This document shows, in pieces, positions 12,959 to 24,456 of a stretch of 64,000 nt of DNA. The position numbers were made by a program, and so were the translations under genes. The stretch covers positions 92,301,191 through 92,365,190 of the forward strand of contig NC_080423.1 of assembly GCF_029873635.1 (NCBI RefSeq). Reading direction: 5' to 3'. The DNA is from Malania oleifera. Taxonomy: Eukaryota > Streptophyta > Magnoliopsida > Santalales > Ximeniaceae. Each line of letters begins with the position of its first letter. Position 1 is the stretch's first letter. The notes beneath the pieces are model-generated. The model was not told the origin of the DNA, ran no database searches, and saw only the letters and a list, made by a program, of their open reading frames with translations.

Positions 12959-13281
12959 GGTGGCATTGACATTAGCAAACCACTTGAATAGTTCTCTTAA
13001 TACTTTTTGCTTTTCATTTGGCTTTTTAATTTTTTCCCCCTTGTTTTTGGAAGCATGGATTTTGAACCTTGGATTTGGATTTGGGTTGAATTGGAAAATT
13101 TTCAATGCAATTTTATATTATATCTTATCCAAATCAAATACAACTCCAAATCCAAGGGCTCTCCAAACATAGGGTTAAGATATTTAAAAAGAACTTGTTG
13201 GATGTTTCTTCATGCTAATGATAAAATCCATTGTCAAAGTTTAATTTTTTCATCTAACATTTTATGTGATCTTAATTTCAG
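12959..13281 (+). other. 3' part of the intron before the TFIIS exon
   Basis: AT-rich sequence ending in a pyrimidine-rich tract and TTAATTTCAG at 13272-13281, a good splice acceptor. It contains an imperfect inverted pair (AACCTTGGATTTGGATTTGG near 13064 and CCAAATCCAAGGGCTC near 13142), perhaps a small MITE. Confidence 0.6.
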
Positions 13282-14244
13282 ATTGGAAAACGACTTCGTC
13301 ATCTCACGAAACATCCAAGGGAGAAAATCCAGGTTGTGGCTTCTGACTTGCTTGATAAGTGGAAAAAGATAGTCATTGATGAAACAACCAGAAATAAGAA
13401 AAATGGTAGCATAGAAAATAAATGTTCAACCAAGATGGAGGTTGCAAAAGCAGAGACTGCCAGAGTTGAGAAGGTTCAGAAGTCAGGAGCTGTAAAGATC
13501 GAGAAAGTTGAGAAATCTGAGACTGTCAAGGTTAAGAAAATTGATAGAAGCAATTTAGTGAAACCTGGGAGTATTTCAACCACAGAAACTATCAAGGTTG
13601 AGAAAAACAATGGTGGTGCTTTTAAGGTTGAAAGGATCTCCAGGGAAGAGAAACCAACTTCGAGCATGAAGAAACCATTGCAAGCACCCAATGGCCCCCC
13701 TAAGCTGACTTCAATGATCAAGTGCAATGATGCTTTGCGCGACAAAATTCGTGAGCTCCTTTTAGAGGCCCTGTCCAGAGTTGCTTGTGAGACCGATGAG
13801 CACATGAAGGATGAAGTAGACGCATGTGATCCAATAAGGGTGGCAGTCTCCGTGGAATCTGTGATGTTTGAGAAAATGGGCCGATCTAATGGGAGCCAAA
13901 AAGTTAAATACAGGTCTATAATGTTCAACCTCAAGGACTCAAACAACCCTGATTTAAGGAGAAAAGTTCTTCTTGGTCAGGTTAAGCCTGAGAGGCTTAT
14001 TACGATGGCTCCGGAAGAAATGGCAAGTGATCAAAGGCAACGTGAGAATAAACAAATCAAAGAGAAAGCCCTGTTTGATTGTGAGCGTGGTGGCGCACCA
14101 AAAGCCTCCACTGATCAGTTCAAATGTGGTCGTTGTGGGCAGCGCAAGTGTACTTACTATCAACTGCAGACCAGGAGTGCAGATGAACCCATGACAACAT
14201 TTGTGACTTGTGTAAATTGCAACAACCATTGGAAGTTCTGTTAG
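13282..14244 (+). CDS. TFIIS: transcription elongation factor TFIIS, 3' exon
   Basis: TFIIS rescues backtracked RNA polymerase II in the nucleus by stimulating transcript cleavage. This exon opens after TTAATTTCAG and stays open for 320 codons to the stop. It starts inside the N-terminal LW domain (IGKRLRHLTKHPREKI, then VASDLLDKWKKIV), passes a long charged linker with repeated VEK words (KVEKSETVKVKKI, IKVEKNN), then the central polymerase-binding domain (about residues 135-255, DALRDKIRELLLEAL to RLITMAPEEMAS). It ends with the zinc ribbon: ligands in FKCGRCGQ and VTCVNCN, and the acidic catalytic pair in RSADEPMT. It stops at WKFC, as the family does. The roughly 60-80 residues normally before the LW helices are missing here; exon 1 must lie beyond the inserted transposons or outside the window. 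The open frame and intact zinc ribbon suggest a working gene, but a 5'-truncated copy cannot be excluded. Confidence 0.93.
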   Translation: MGKRLRHLTKHPREKIQVVASDLLDKWKKIVIDETTRNKKNGSIENKCSTKMEVAKAETARVEKVQKSGAVKIEKVEKSETVKVKKIDRSNLVKPGSISTTETIKVEKNNGGAFKVERISREEKPTSSMKKPLQAPNGPPKLTSMIKCNDALRDKIRELLLEALSRVACETDEHMKDEVDACDPIRVAVSVESVMFEKMGRSNGSQKVKYRSIMFNLKDSNNPDLRRKVLLGQVKPERLITMAPEEMASDQRQRENKQIKEKALFDCERGGAPKASTDQFKCGRCGQRKCTYYQLQTRSADEPMTTFVTCVNCNNHWKFC

Positions 14245-14640
14245 GGCATATTTTCTGTTGCAGTGATAATTGGGTGGTCACAGATGGACAGCTGATTAGC
14301 AGTGAAGTTCCATCATTCTTTATAACGGTTCAAAAGCTTATGCTTTGGTCTTTGTATGTCTCTTTCAGACGAATCCTTTCTGGCATAATTAATTGCTATA
14401 GGGATAATTTGTTTCTGGCATAATTAATTGCTATAGGGATAATTTGTTTTTCAAGCTTTATCCAAGCGAGTTATTTAGATGTACAATGTATGGGTAGTTG
14501 CAGAAAAAATCTGTGCCAAACCCTGAGTGCATTTTATTGAATCTAAGTTTTCTTCCCTAGGCTTATTTGGCTTCTCGATCATGTTTGTACCCATAATGCA
14601 TTGCTTATTCTATTCAAAGAGTTCTTATTCTATTCAAAGA
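14245..14640 (+). other. TFIIS 3' UTR and flank with tandem duplications
   Basis: After the stop codon comes AT-rich 3' sequence. An exact 35-bp tandem duplication (TTTCTGGCATAATTAATTGC...) occupies 14377-14411 and 14412-14446. A second, about 20-bp duplication (CTTATTCTATTCAAAGA) lies at about 14604-14642. No classical AATAAA is evident. Confidence 0.6.
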
Positions 14641-14961
14641 CTTTTCGTGCTGAACAAAGTTACTATGTTTAATTAGTCCATAAAGAGATTTTGTCAGTTG
14701 AAAAAGCTGCATGATTCTCAGTTGAATGGGGCACTGAAAAACTTGAGATTTCACCTAAAGTAATTTGCGTTTGGCAAGTTGCAACAGCAGACAGCAAAAA
14801 CATACCATGCCAAACATGCTTTCGGGTTTCAAAAGAAGCACAAAATGGGAGCCCTCTCATAACAATTTTGCACAGGCAGTGGAAGCTTCCATCCATGGCT
14901 GACATGAGATCTGAGTCTGGTATCAACCTGGGTTCTTTTGTTATGTTTTATTTTTTCATTT

Positions 14962-14966
<5 letters not shown>

Positions 14967-14998
<32 letters not shown>
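14967..14998. repeat. (GT)n microsatellite
   Basis: About 15 consecutive GT units. Confidence 0.9.
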
Positions 14999-14999
<1 letters not shown>

Positions 15000-15001
<2 letters not shown>

Positions 15002-16334
15002 CAATGTGCTCATTGCCTCATGCTTGTGGCTGAATTTACTTGAGTAGATTAACAGGACCTACAATCATATGCCTGTCTGTGCAGTGTAGACATTAATTAT
15101 GTATTATTATTAGTTTTTGTATTTACCTATCCATTTATTTTGTTTTAGTTAGTTAAAAAAAGTGCGGTGTAAGAGTAGTTCCTAGCACATTTGGCATGTG
15201 ACCAATTAGTGCAAAAATCGGGCCAAGTTGGAAAATCGACATCAAGAAAGACCTTAAGGAGTAGAAAGGTAAAAGACTTTGAAGGAACAATACTCTGAGA
15301 TTTGTAATGATGCAATCTACTTACGAATTTGGCATGGAGAAATTCCTATCCCTACAAGTCTTTCTCCATGTGTACTCCCTTGAGGAGGTTGAGTTTTTGA
15401 ATAATCGAGTTCAAATCCTATTGAGGATTAGGAGAAATTATTATATACACTTGATGTATTGATTAGTCTGTTGATTGGTACTCCTAGGTCTGTAGGCAAA
15501 TTATGTCTTGTGATGATTATTTTGAGCTCTCAATTAATTAATTTATATTACGATGTTAGTAGGAGTATAAGAGTGCAAAACTTGGACCGAATTAACAATT
15601 AAGTCAAGACTTCGAGGAGCAGTACAGGAAACATTCGATTGTCCCTTGTGGGATTTGCAATTCACTATTTGGCATGCATGGATTCCCTCTAAAGTCTTTC
15701 TCCTTGAGCATTCCATTGAGATGTTTGACCCGCCAGTGGAGTGAGGGAAAATATAGAGAAAAAGAAAGAATAAACCCTAGGGATTTTTCAAAGAAGTGGG
15801 TCTAAACATTTCAACTTGTGACAAATATAATGAGATAAAAAATTGATTGAATTACAGAAGCAGAATAAAAAAAACAATCAAAATTCATTATCATTTCTCT
15901 ATCACAACTTTTGAACATTCTGAATTTGAGCTTTGCAATGTGTTCTTATGAAACTATTCCTCTTCACATTCGCATACCCCTTTGGCCCATTTTTCATAAT
16001 TGTAACAAAATTGGGTCTTTAATACTTCTTTTAGTTTCCTTAAAATATGTTCAAGGTTTCCCTTTGGCTTTGAAAAAAAAAATGATTTTGATGTGATTTG
16101 TAAAACTTTAGATCCATTCTTAAAAATTTTAAAAGAGGCTAAATTTTAAAAATTTTCGTTCCTTTTGGTGATGCAATTGAGGACAATTTTACTTTCTCGA
16201 ATATTTTGCACTCAATCTCTCACCTCCCACCTTACTGGGTACTAAAAAAATCATAATTCTCTGGCCATTAAAGGGGTGCATTTTCGCATTTCACATCACT
16301 GGTTCATTGTAAATGATAGTGCACTTGTGCAAAA

Positions 16335-16369
<35 letters not shown>

Positions 16370-18330
16370 ATGCACAAAAGGAAAAATTCCATATGCCTCA
16401 TCTTCTTTCCATCACCACACAAGCCTAGCCAACCATCCTCTGTTCCTCCAAAGTTTGTCTAATTCCTCCTAATTTTCAAAATTAAGGCCTAATAAAATCT
16501 TAATCTTCTAATTAAAGTCCAAATATTTTCAATTTTTTACAATAAAGCCTAATTGGACTTTAATTTTAAAGTTAAGACTAAATTGAACCGTAATTAAGCC
16601 TAATCTCATTGTTGGAACTTCTAATCCTATTTTAACACCTAAATTGTCACTAATCTTGCTTTTACTTTTCATCATGTGTTCTTTGGTGGGATAGGGCCAT
16701 TTGACCGAATGTCCTTCCTCTGCATTGCCCTAAGTGGTGACCATTCCCTATTGGCTAAAATTTCTTTTATCTTTTTTGTTGGGACATTTGTCCTAATCTA
16801 CCTAAAACCTTAATACCCAACCAATAAGCATCTCCCAACACACCACCTTCCTTCCTCACTTTTTCACCTTATAAATACTCTTTGGGGCTTGGGGCAAGAG
16901 ACATACAAATTTCCCAAAGCATTCCCCCGCTATTATCTTCCTCATCCTCCTCTCTACCTTCACTCCCAATACCTCGCTTTCACTCTCTCAAATAGCAAGA
17001 GAAAAGAAAAAGTGAAAAAGGTGTAAGAAATTGAAAGAAAAAGAAAGAGAAGATGACGAAAGTGTGAGAAAAATCATGTGGGAAAAGGAGAATTTCTTTA
17101 TACTTGAAGTCTTCACTCTTCTACCCTTTCTAATCTCATTTTTCATTTATAAGAACATCATTTTTTCCATACAAGAAAGTGAGAGAAAGATAAGTGGTGG
17201 AAGGATAATTTCTTCATATGTGAAGCTCTCACTCTTCCACTCTTTCTAATTTCATTTTGCATGCTAATAAACCGCTTCTCCACAAAAAGAAAAAAAGAAG
17301 ATAAAATTAGCAAGGAGAATTGAAAGTATTGTATTTTCTTCCTTTTCTCTTTCTTTTTTCTTTCTTATTTCTTGTCTTCGTAGTTCCCCTACAAGACTCT
17401 TCTTTTTGTATTTTGATCTTAAATACTATCATCATTTTGATTTGAGAATACCCATGAAATAAAAATATTCAAGACATGAAGTGAAGTCATTAAAATGATC
17501 TTCATGAAACAAGCTAGTTTGTTACATAAAAATGACATTCTTTATCAATCACTTTATAGTATTGCATTGAGTTCATGTGTTTGAAGTTTGAAGTCCAAAA
17601 TGGGTTGTTTGAAAGGCATTGTAAATTTATTTTTAAGGGTACATTTCGTGCTTTTGGACATACTTTGTAGAAAAAATCATTTTCACTCAACCAAAAGATT
17701 CATGACCACTTCCTAGTTTGACCAGACTTTGATCATACTCATTTTTTTCACCCTTTGAGTTATTTTACAAATAATATATCATTTTAAAGCTTTGAAAATT
17801 TTGTCATGCACAATTTGGACCCTTAAAAGTAAATTTATGACCATTTTTATTCAAACTAACAACATGAATTGCACCTCTCATGGATATATAGTTCTTGAGA
17901 TTCAATTTTGGACTGATATTGTAAACTCATATCATTAAATCATGTGACCTATCACCTATCTTTTTGAAGTCCCATAAGTCTAGGTTCAAGAGGTGGTACT
18001 TTTGTCTAAATTGAAGATTTGTGGAGGAAGTTATTGGCTACTGTGCATAGGTTGTTCAAATGGACATTGGTTTTTTTTTTTTTTTTCAAATATTGTGAAT
18101 AAGTTCATGTTTTGACGTGGACCTTTAACTTTGAAATGACAGAATTTTTTTTTTTGTTTAAACCAGGTGGCATCATGGTACCTAAATGGAGTTCAAGAGA
18201 GGTCCTCATTTTTAGTTACAAGTAATCTCCTTTCTTAAATAGAAGATTTGTTTAAAGCTCTTTCTTGTTTCTGATATGGTTCTTGATTAAAGTAATAATT
18301 AATTACTTAAAAATTTTGACATCCCAAATT
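15000..18330. other. intergenic stretch, no gene seen
   Basis: Contains a diverged duplication (about 15280-15395 and 15600-15730, both with TTTGGCATG and AAGTCTTTCTCC), a 42-base A run at 16337-16378 and an LTR-promoter-like stretch (CACCTTATAAATACTC near 16864 followed by GGGGCTTGGGG and a CT-rich leader). A second diverged duplication is at about 17088-17150 and 17203-17262. The TATA plus leader suggests part of an old LTR, but I could not find its ends. Confidence 0.4.
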
Positions 18331-18339
18331 TCCAAAAAT

Positions 18340-19325
18340 ATATGTTTAATAAATAACAAAAGATATTTTAGGTGAATTAAGGGAAAGATTCTCGAATAGC
18401 AAAGAAAGTTGGTGGTTGGATAAAGATGTCCAAAAAACCGTAAAGACAAAAAGAATTTGGTATAAAACATTGTAAAAATGTAGAAACATGGATAACTTTG
18501 AAAAGTATAAGAAGACAAGAAAAGATACAAAAAAGGCTGTTAGTGAAGTTAAATAGGTTTGTATAATAGATTAGATATAAAAGAAGGGGAAAGAGATATA
18601 TTTAAACTTGCTCAAATTAGATAAATAAAGAGTAAGGATTTAGGAAATGTAAAATGTATAAAAATGAGGATGATATTTTCTTAGTTAAGGATGAAGACGT
18701 TAGAGAAAGATGACGAAATTAATTTAGTAAGTTGTTTAATGAAAATTAAATAGAAGGCTTAAACTTTGATTTGACAAGTAAGGAAAAAACTAAAAATATT
18801 ATATTTATTCGTAAAATTAGAGTTAACGAAGTTTATTTTGCACTAAAAAAATGAAAAATAGGAAAGCTATAAGATCAAATAGCATCCCAATTGAAGTTTG
18901 GAAATGCTTAAGTGATAACAGAATTATATGGTTAAATAATTTATTTAATACAATTATAAAAATTAAGAAAATGCAAGATAAATGAAAGAAAATTACTTTA
19001 ATACCTATATACAAAACTAAAGGAGATATTAAAAATTGTAATTGTTATTGTGCAATTAAACTTAAGTCATACTATGAAACTGTGGGAAATGGTAGTTGAA
19101 CAAAGATTAATGTTAATTACTATTGCAGGGGGGGGGGGGGAGTAGAAGGGGTAGAGATAGATTTAAAATAACTCGGAAAAAGATAGTTAGGATTTAATAT
19201 CCTTGAATCTGTCAAAATAAATGGTTCATGATCACATAAATTGGCAGAAAATGATTTATATACCCAATCCCACCAAGGGGACTTAAGGTTTGGTTTTGTT
19301 ATTTTTTTTTTGTTGTACAAAATAT
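18340..19325 (+). mobile_element. RTE-clade LINE, internally deleted (copy 2)
   Basis: The left part matches the region between endonuclease and reverse transcriptase (WWLDKDVQKT-like, then KKMQD words) and overlaps copy 3 from 18725 on. After TTGAACAAAGATTAATG near 19114 the sequence jumps to the 3' end of the element (AGTAGAAGGGGTAGAGATAG), so about 1 kb of RT core is missing. It ends TTGGTTTTGTTATT with a T run. Many stops are present; it is a dead copy. A run of 13 G lies at the junction (about 19129-19141). Confidence 0.75.
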
Positions 19326-19389
19326 TTTACTTCTTGTTTAAAAATTTTATACCGCCTCAATGCATTCATTATTCACCTAGTCCTTGAGG

Positions 19390-19640
19390 GTCCGTTTAGA
19401 TCAAAAATTTTGGTGAGAAAAGAAAAGGAAAATAAAATGAAAAAGAAACCTATTTTTTAATGTATTTTTCTCTTTATATCAAATACCACTAAAAATAAAA
19501 ATTTATTCTAATATGATTCAAAATTAAGGAAAATTAAATGTGAGTGATGTATAAAACCAAATTTTTGTTTATTGATTTGATATATTTTTTATTTTCTTTT
19601 TCAATTTCGTTGACAACCGAACATGAGAAATTAGATTCCT
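19390..19640. repeat. dispersed AT-rich repeat related to 24457-24884
   Basis: Shares the word order GGATCAAGAATTTT-like start, TCTAATATGATTMAAA, TGATGTRYAAAA, TTTTTGTTTATTGATTTGRYATATTTTTT with the tandem pair at 24457-24884. Non-coding; family not recognised. Confidence 0.5.
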
Positions 19641-21253
19641 TCTTTTCTTTCTTTTCCCTTCTATTTTCCAAGTTCCAAAAAGGGCCCATGAATCTCTTGG
19701 GCTAGCTCCTTCCAAGTGTGCCCAGAAGGCATCCTTTGGCCCAAGCTTGCCAAATAGCCTAAAGGATTTTGAATTCATTTAAAGAGGTTTTATTTAAGTC
19801 TTATTCACACTTTCAAAAAAAAAAAAAAATTTGTTAGTACTATATTGTTATATTTTTTTAGTATGCTAAATGATTCATAATTTACAATCGTAATAGAGAA
19901 GGTTAAAAAAAAAAAAAGATGAAGGATAAATATGTCATTTTAATATATAAAAAATAATATAGTGTGGATGACATAATTATAATAAGGAGTTGTTAGCCTT
20001 GGTGTATTCCCAAGAGGGGGGTGAATTGGAATTTTAAAATTTATTTTTAGGTTAAGCTAGATGTTAGCATTATATCACAACCTAGAGTCTTTTTATGCAA
20101 TCTCAAATGCGCAGATAAATGTAATAAGCGGAAATTTAAATCATGTGCATCATTCACACTATAACATACACGTGCAGGAATATAAATTGTGAAAATATAA
20201 ACACACACACGATATATTATCAGGGTTCGGCCAATACTACCTACGTCCCCGCCTCTAACTCGTAAGCCCGAGGATTCCACTAATGCTCACTTAACGGGTG
20301 GAGTGATACTGGTTACAACCAGGCAATTAGCAAGGCTGACCTCAACCTACACCTTACTTGGATGGTGCATCTATCTTTCCTAATCAGATTTAAGTCAATC
20401 CGGGACTATTCAACAAGACTAGTCTTCCTCTTCAAGCTCGCGCCTGGAATACAACAGATATAAAAAAATATGCGTACAAAAAAACACTTCTTACATAAGC
20501 AAATGTGTACCACTATGCACAAAATAATCAATGCACCTTAAGAATGTATGAATTATAAGCTTGGTGCTCTATGTGTGCAATCAACACTCAATAAGATGTA
20601 TAATCTCAAACGTGCACAGAGTATTCTAACAAGCTAATCTTTGAAAGCAAAGTATCAAATCTCAATATCAGATTAATGTTTCAAAGATACTATCAATAAT
20701 ATTCAAACGAACTCAAAAAATATTTTCTCAAATTGTATCAAGTACTAGAATTGTTTGAAATCAAACTTTGTAAAATATTTTGCACACAAAAATACAGGCT
20801 AAGGTACCTTGCAATATCTATGCAAGAACCATAAGCCTCAAAGTCTTCCGACACAAGGTTTATTAAATAAAATTAGTGGGAGAACTTTAAGTTTTACTCT
20901 CAATAATAAAATCAAACAATAAACACAATAAATGAGAGTATGAGCAAATGAGGATTAAGCACAAGCACTCAAAACATACTCACAACACTTGAAAGATCAA
21001 GGAAAATGAAGTTTTGGAGTGTTTGGGAGTAGTATAGGCTAATATTTGATTTTTGATTTTGAGAGAATTTGGCCTTAATTATTTTTGCTAATCCTTACTA
21101 ATCTAAGCAAATGAACATGTATATATAGATAAGGGGAAATTTTTGACCGTTGGGGACCCAATGGGGATAATTAGAAAAGTTTAAAACAAATTTAGAAAAA
21201 TTAACCCAGTTTACCCTTTTTACTTTTGGTAAAAATTAATTTAACTTGAGAGA

Positions 21254-21439
21254 TTTGGGTGCCTAGTCTGAGGTTTGGGTGCTCGAATAGACTCAGTCAA
21301 AAAATCAATTTTTAAAGGTTCGGGCGCTCGAAGTTAGGGTTAGTTGACTGAACAAAAGTCAGAAGCATTCTGTTCAAGGTTCGGGTGCCTGGATATAAGT
21401 TCAGTCACCCGAGGCCTTTTTGAACGCAGTCGCTCGGGT
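21254..21439 (-). promoter_or_regulatory. palindrome array of LTR F (left part)
   Basis: Degenerate copies of TTCGGGCGCTCGAA / TTCAGTCRCCCGAA start at 21254, 21274, 21319, 21339, 21380, 21400 and 21425: pairs about 20 bp apart. They lie about 126 bp upstream of the minus-strand TATA. The array resumes at 23835 beyond the inserted LTR A. Confidence 0.5.
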
Positions 21440-21466
21440 TGGTGAAAAGTGCTCTGACACTTGTTC

Positions 21467-23169
21467 TGTAGAGACCCAAAGAATTATAGTAATTAAATAA
21501 TAAAAGAAATGAGAGAAAGAGGAATTTTTATAAAAGGGTACAGCAGGGCCTCGTCAACGAGTGTAGAAGTGCTCATCGACGAGCAGAATCTTGGGCTCGT
21601 CGACGGGGACGTGCATCTCGTCGATGAGAACTTACCAAGAGACCTGTTCTAGGGTCTAAAACTCGTCAATGAAGAGACGGTATTCATCCACGAGATCCCT
21701 TCATTGACTCGTCGACGAGGCGACGTGTCTCGTCGACAAGTCCACGTGGAAAAGCTTTCTATATGAAGCCTAAAACGGATTTTCAGTGAAAGAATTTTTC
21801 TCTCTCTCAGTTTCTCTCTCTAAAAATAGGTTTCTCTCACTTCTCTCTAGGTTTTCGGTTTCTTCTCTCCCCGGTTCTATGATCAAAAGCTACCATGGTG
21901 ATCCTGGGAAGATTCTCTACAACATAACCAGAGCAAAATGTTGATTTGAAAAGTTTGGAAACCATCCCAAAACTAGGGTAGGTGGATTATTTGAGTATTT
22001 CCAGTATTACCTAGTTCATTTGAGTTTAGATTTTGTATTATATAAGAATATACTAGAGTTTTATGAAGTAAAATCAGGGTATTATATTTTCAGGAATATG
22101 GTGTTTTGGGGACCTTGCAGGAGTGGGTTGAGGACCCCAGTGGATATATTTTCAAAAGCTCAGGTAAATGATGAATAGTTTATAATTCCGAAGATGGAAA
22201 AATGAAAAAAAATTCTAGGTATTTAGTTGATTGATAGGATATATATAATATTTTCAGGGTTATAAAATTATAAATGTCAAAGGTGTAATTTAGAACGTTA
22301 GTAGGCGAACTTAATTACGAGGTAAGGGAAATGTGCTATGTTAGGAATTTTAGTATAGTTATCAGCAGAAATTACATGTTTTACCAGATTATTATTATTC
22401 AGATTATAAAATATTTGTATAGTAGAAAATACAGATTTCAGAGCATGTGAATCTATTTATTTAAATCGTGTGGCATAAGCCATAACAGATTAATACAGTA
22501 ATTATACAGGTTACAGATACCATGTTTTACAGTATATTAGTAGAAAATGTTAGGTAATATATATGCTCTATAGAATGATAAATTTTCAGTATACATATAG
22601 ATAGAAATTTTACAGAATATTTAGAACCCTGATTTATATAATTTTCAAGATACCATGATTTACAGTATATGTATAGAAACATATATTTTTAACATTTTTC
22701 AGAATACCATCTTTTCAGAACCATAACACCTTGATTTTCAGATACTCAGACAGATATACAGATATTAAATATTCAGTCAGTTATTCAGATTTTCAGATTA
22801 GTTTTGTAGTATTATGGTTATTTCAAAATCATGGTAAAACAGTAATATATAAATATCAGTTACATATATATATAGTATCAGATCCTGATGGACCAGATTC
22901 AGTCAGCAGAGCACAGTACTGTAACTATTTTCAATTTAGAGTGCAACCACATAACTCTTATAGTATGTGAATTTTTAGCAGTCGATCGTGTCTATGTTGT
23001 AGATAGGCTCCCCGTCAGTTAGGGTTGAGAAGGCCGATCTGACTTTCGGAGTTCAGTTGACTTATTTTGGTCAGCCAACCAGTGATAGGTCCCGTCTGCG
23101 GGCCGCACAACCCTGTCATGAGGGGTTAAATCATGACTTTCAGTTATCAATCTAGGGAATTTTTCTTAA

Positions 23170-23211
<42 letters not shown>

Positions 23212-23832
23212 TTTACAGAAATCGTAGACATACCTATGAATATTAGCAGTATTATGAATAGAAAATTCAGAAAAATAATTTATGTTAAGTAACATAGATA
23301 TGAGCTATATTGTACATTATTTATACGTGTTTTCTCAGATTTTGTTATTTATGGTATTTTTAAATCAGATTTTATAAATATATAAACTCACCTACCACAC
23401 ACTAGTAATAGCATATTTCGTCTTACTGACCGTTGTCTCATCCCAGTGATTTAATATTTTTCAGGTGATCCAATTAGGCGAGTAGATCAGACTCGTAAGT
23501 AGAGGGGACCACTATACTGCCCTATCTGTAGGGTGAGTGTTTTTGGGAAATCATTTATGAGTAGTCTTTAGGTCCAGATGAGGGTATTTTGGGGAATGAC
23601 TATGTATGCATATTTTGGAAAAAATTCTAACACTCTCGTATTGTATATATTGACATGGTTGTATATATATTCTGCTTTCACGCTACATAGGTAGTTTATT
23701 GTATTTCAGATTCAACGGTTCCTATTTGAACCGTGATGGTGGTTTAGTTTTATGAGAAGGTATCAGAGTAGTGAAATTTTACAGTTTATATTTATATGAA
23801 AAAAAAATGGCATGAAAAATCAGGTCGTTACG
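21467..23832 (+). mobile_element. solo LTR A, nested in LTR F
   Basis: Begins TGTAGAGACCC and ends CAGGTCGTTACG; the family end is CAGGTCGTGACA. Exact 5-bp target duplication TGTTC at 21462-21466 and 23833-23837. 2366 bp, no coding sequence. In order: eight-copy TCGTCGACGA array, TATA (CTATATGA, 21759), CT-rich leader, AGGTAAGG-like words, an (AT)n run at about 23172-23208, the block CTTACTGACCGTTGTCTCATCCC (about 23422) and ATTTTTCAGG (about 23455). Together these mark a transcribed LTR. Confidence 0.8.
21551..21739 (+). promoter_or_regulatory. TCGTCGACGA palindrome array of LTR A (4+4)
   Basis: Eight copies start at 21551, 21573, 21597, 21618, 21663, 21684, 21709 and 21730. Spacings are 22, 24, 21, 45, 21, 25, 21. 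The TATA box follows 20 bp after the last copy. Several copies are imperfect (TCGTCAACGA, TCATCGACGA). Confidence 0.7.
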
Positions 23833-23834
23833 TG

Positions 23835-23958
23835 TTCAGTCGCTTGTGGACGGTAGGTTCATTTCTGGTTCGGTCGCCCAAAGCCAAGTTAAACCACTGA
23901 CTTTTTAGCAGTTCAGGCGCTAGAGGTGTTTTAAACACGAAGGATTCAGTTGCCCGAA
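23835..23958 (-). promoter_or_regulatory. palindrome array of LTR F (right part)
   Basis: Continues the F array after the inserted LTR A: TTCAGTCGCTTGTG (23835), TTCGGTCGCCCAAA (23869), a weak copy at 23889, TTCAGGCGCTAGAG (23912), TTCAGTTGCCCGAA (23945). Another, CGGTCGACCGAA, is near 24096. Confidence 0.45.
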
Positions 23959-24456
23959 TCCTCATGATTTTGATCCTTTAAGTCCAATTTTAAACCAATT
24001 GATTCCCCTGATTATGTAAGTGATATAGGGACTGTTTGTGCATTTGTTTAGGGACCTAAGGACTTTCTATTCTATCAGAAAAATTCAGCGTCGGTCGACC
24101 GAATGGTGATTCCTAAGGTCTCTCTAAGGTCTTGAACTTATAGTCCTACATGCATGATATGCGGATTATTACAGACCTCAGATGATTATTATTACAGACC
24201 CAGCGAAATGAAATATAGATTACAACAATTAAAAACATTTCGAGTCTTCATTTTTCTCAAGTTGTCATGTGTCATTAATATGATCTTCCTAATATGGTCC
24301 TGCACACAAACTTGACAAACGTTAAATACCAAAGTATTTGTCATAATCAAAACAAGGTATGACTTATGGGGTCAACAAGAGTTTTGTTTGAGTGTTGGTT
24401 TGGATCAAGAATTTTGTTGAGGAAAATAAAAAATACAAAAAAATTATTTTAGATAA

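Larger units (their letters stand above)
19991..24377 (-). mobile_element. solo LTR F (Copia-like) containing solo LTR A
   Basis: On the minus strand it runs TGTTGACCCC... to ...GGCTAACA. Flanks GGAGT (19986-19990) and AGAGT (24378-24382) form a 5-bp target duplication with one mismatch. The CCCAAGAGGGGGGTGAATTGG-like block and the GGTTCGGCC...CCTACGTCC...GGATTCCACT block are shared with LTR G at 60537-62351. Without the nested element it is about 2.0 kb. A TATA box on the minus strand (about 21120-21128) lies downstream of a palindrome array. No coding sequence. A SIRE/Maximus-type Copia origin is my best guess from the terminal block. Confidence 0.7.

Noticed and set aside
13476-13946. 156-codon minus-strand frame across the TFIIS exon
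   Set aside because: It is the antisense shadow of a well-supported conserved exon.
16860-18050. A further solo LTR suggested by TTATAAATACTC and a CT-rich leader
   Set aside because: No TG...CA borders or target duplication could be found, so it is only mentioned as LTR-like.
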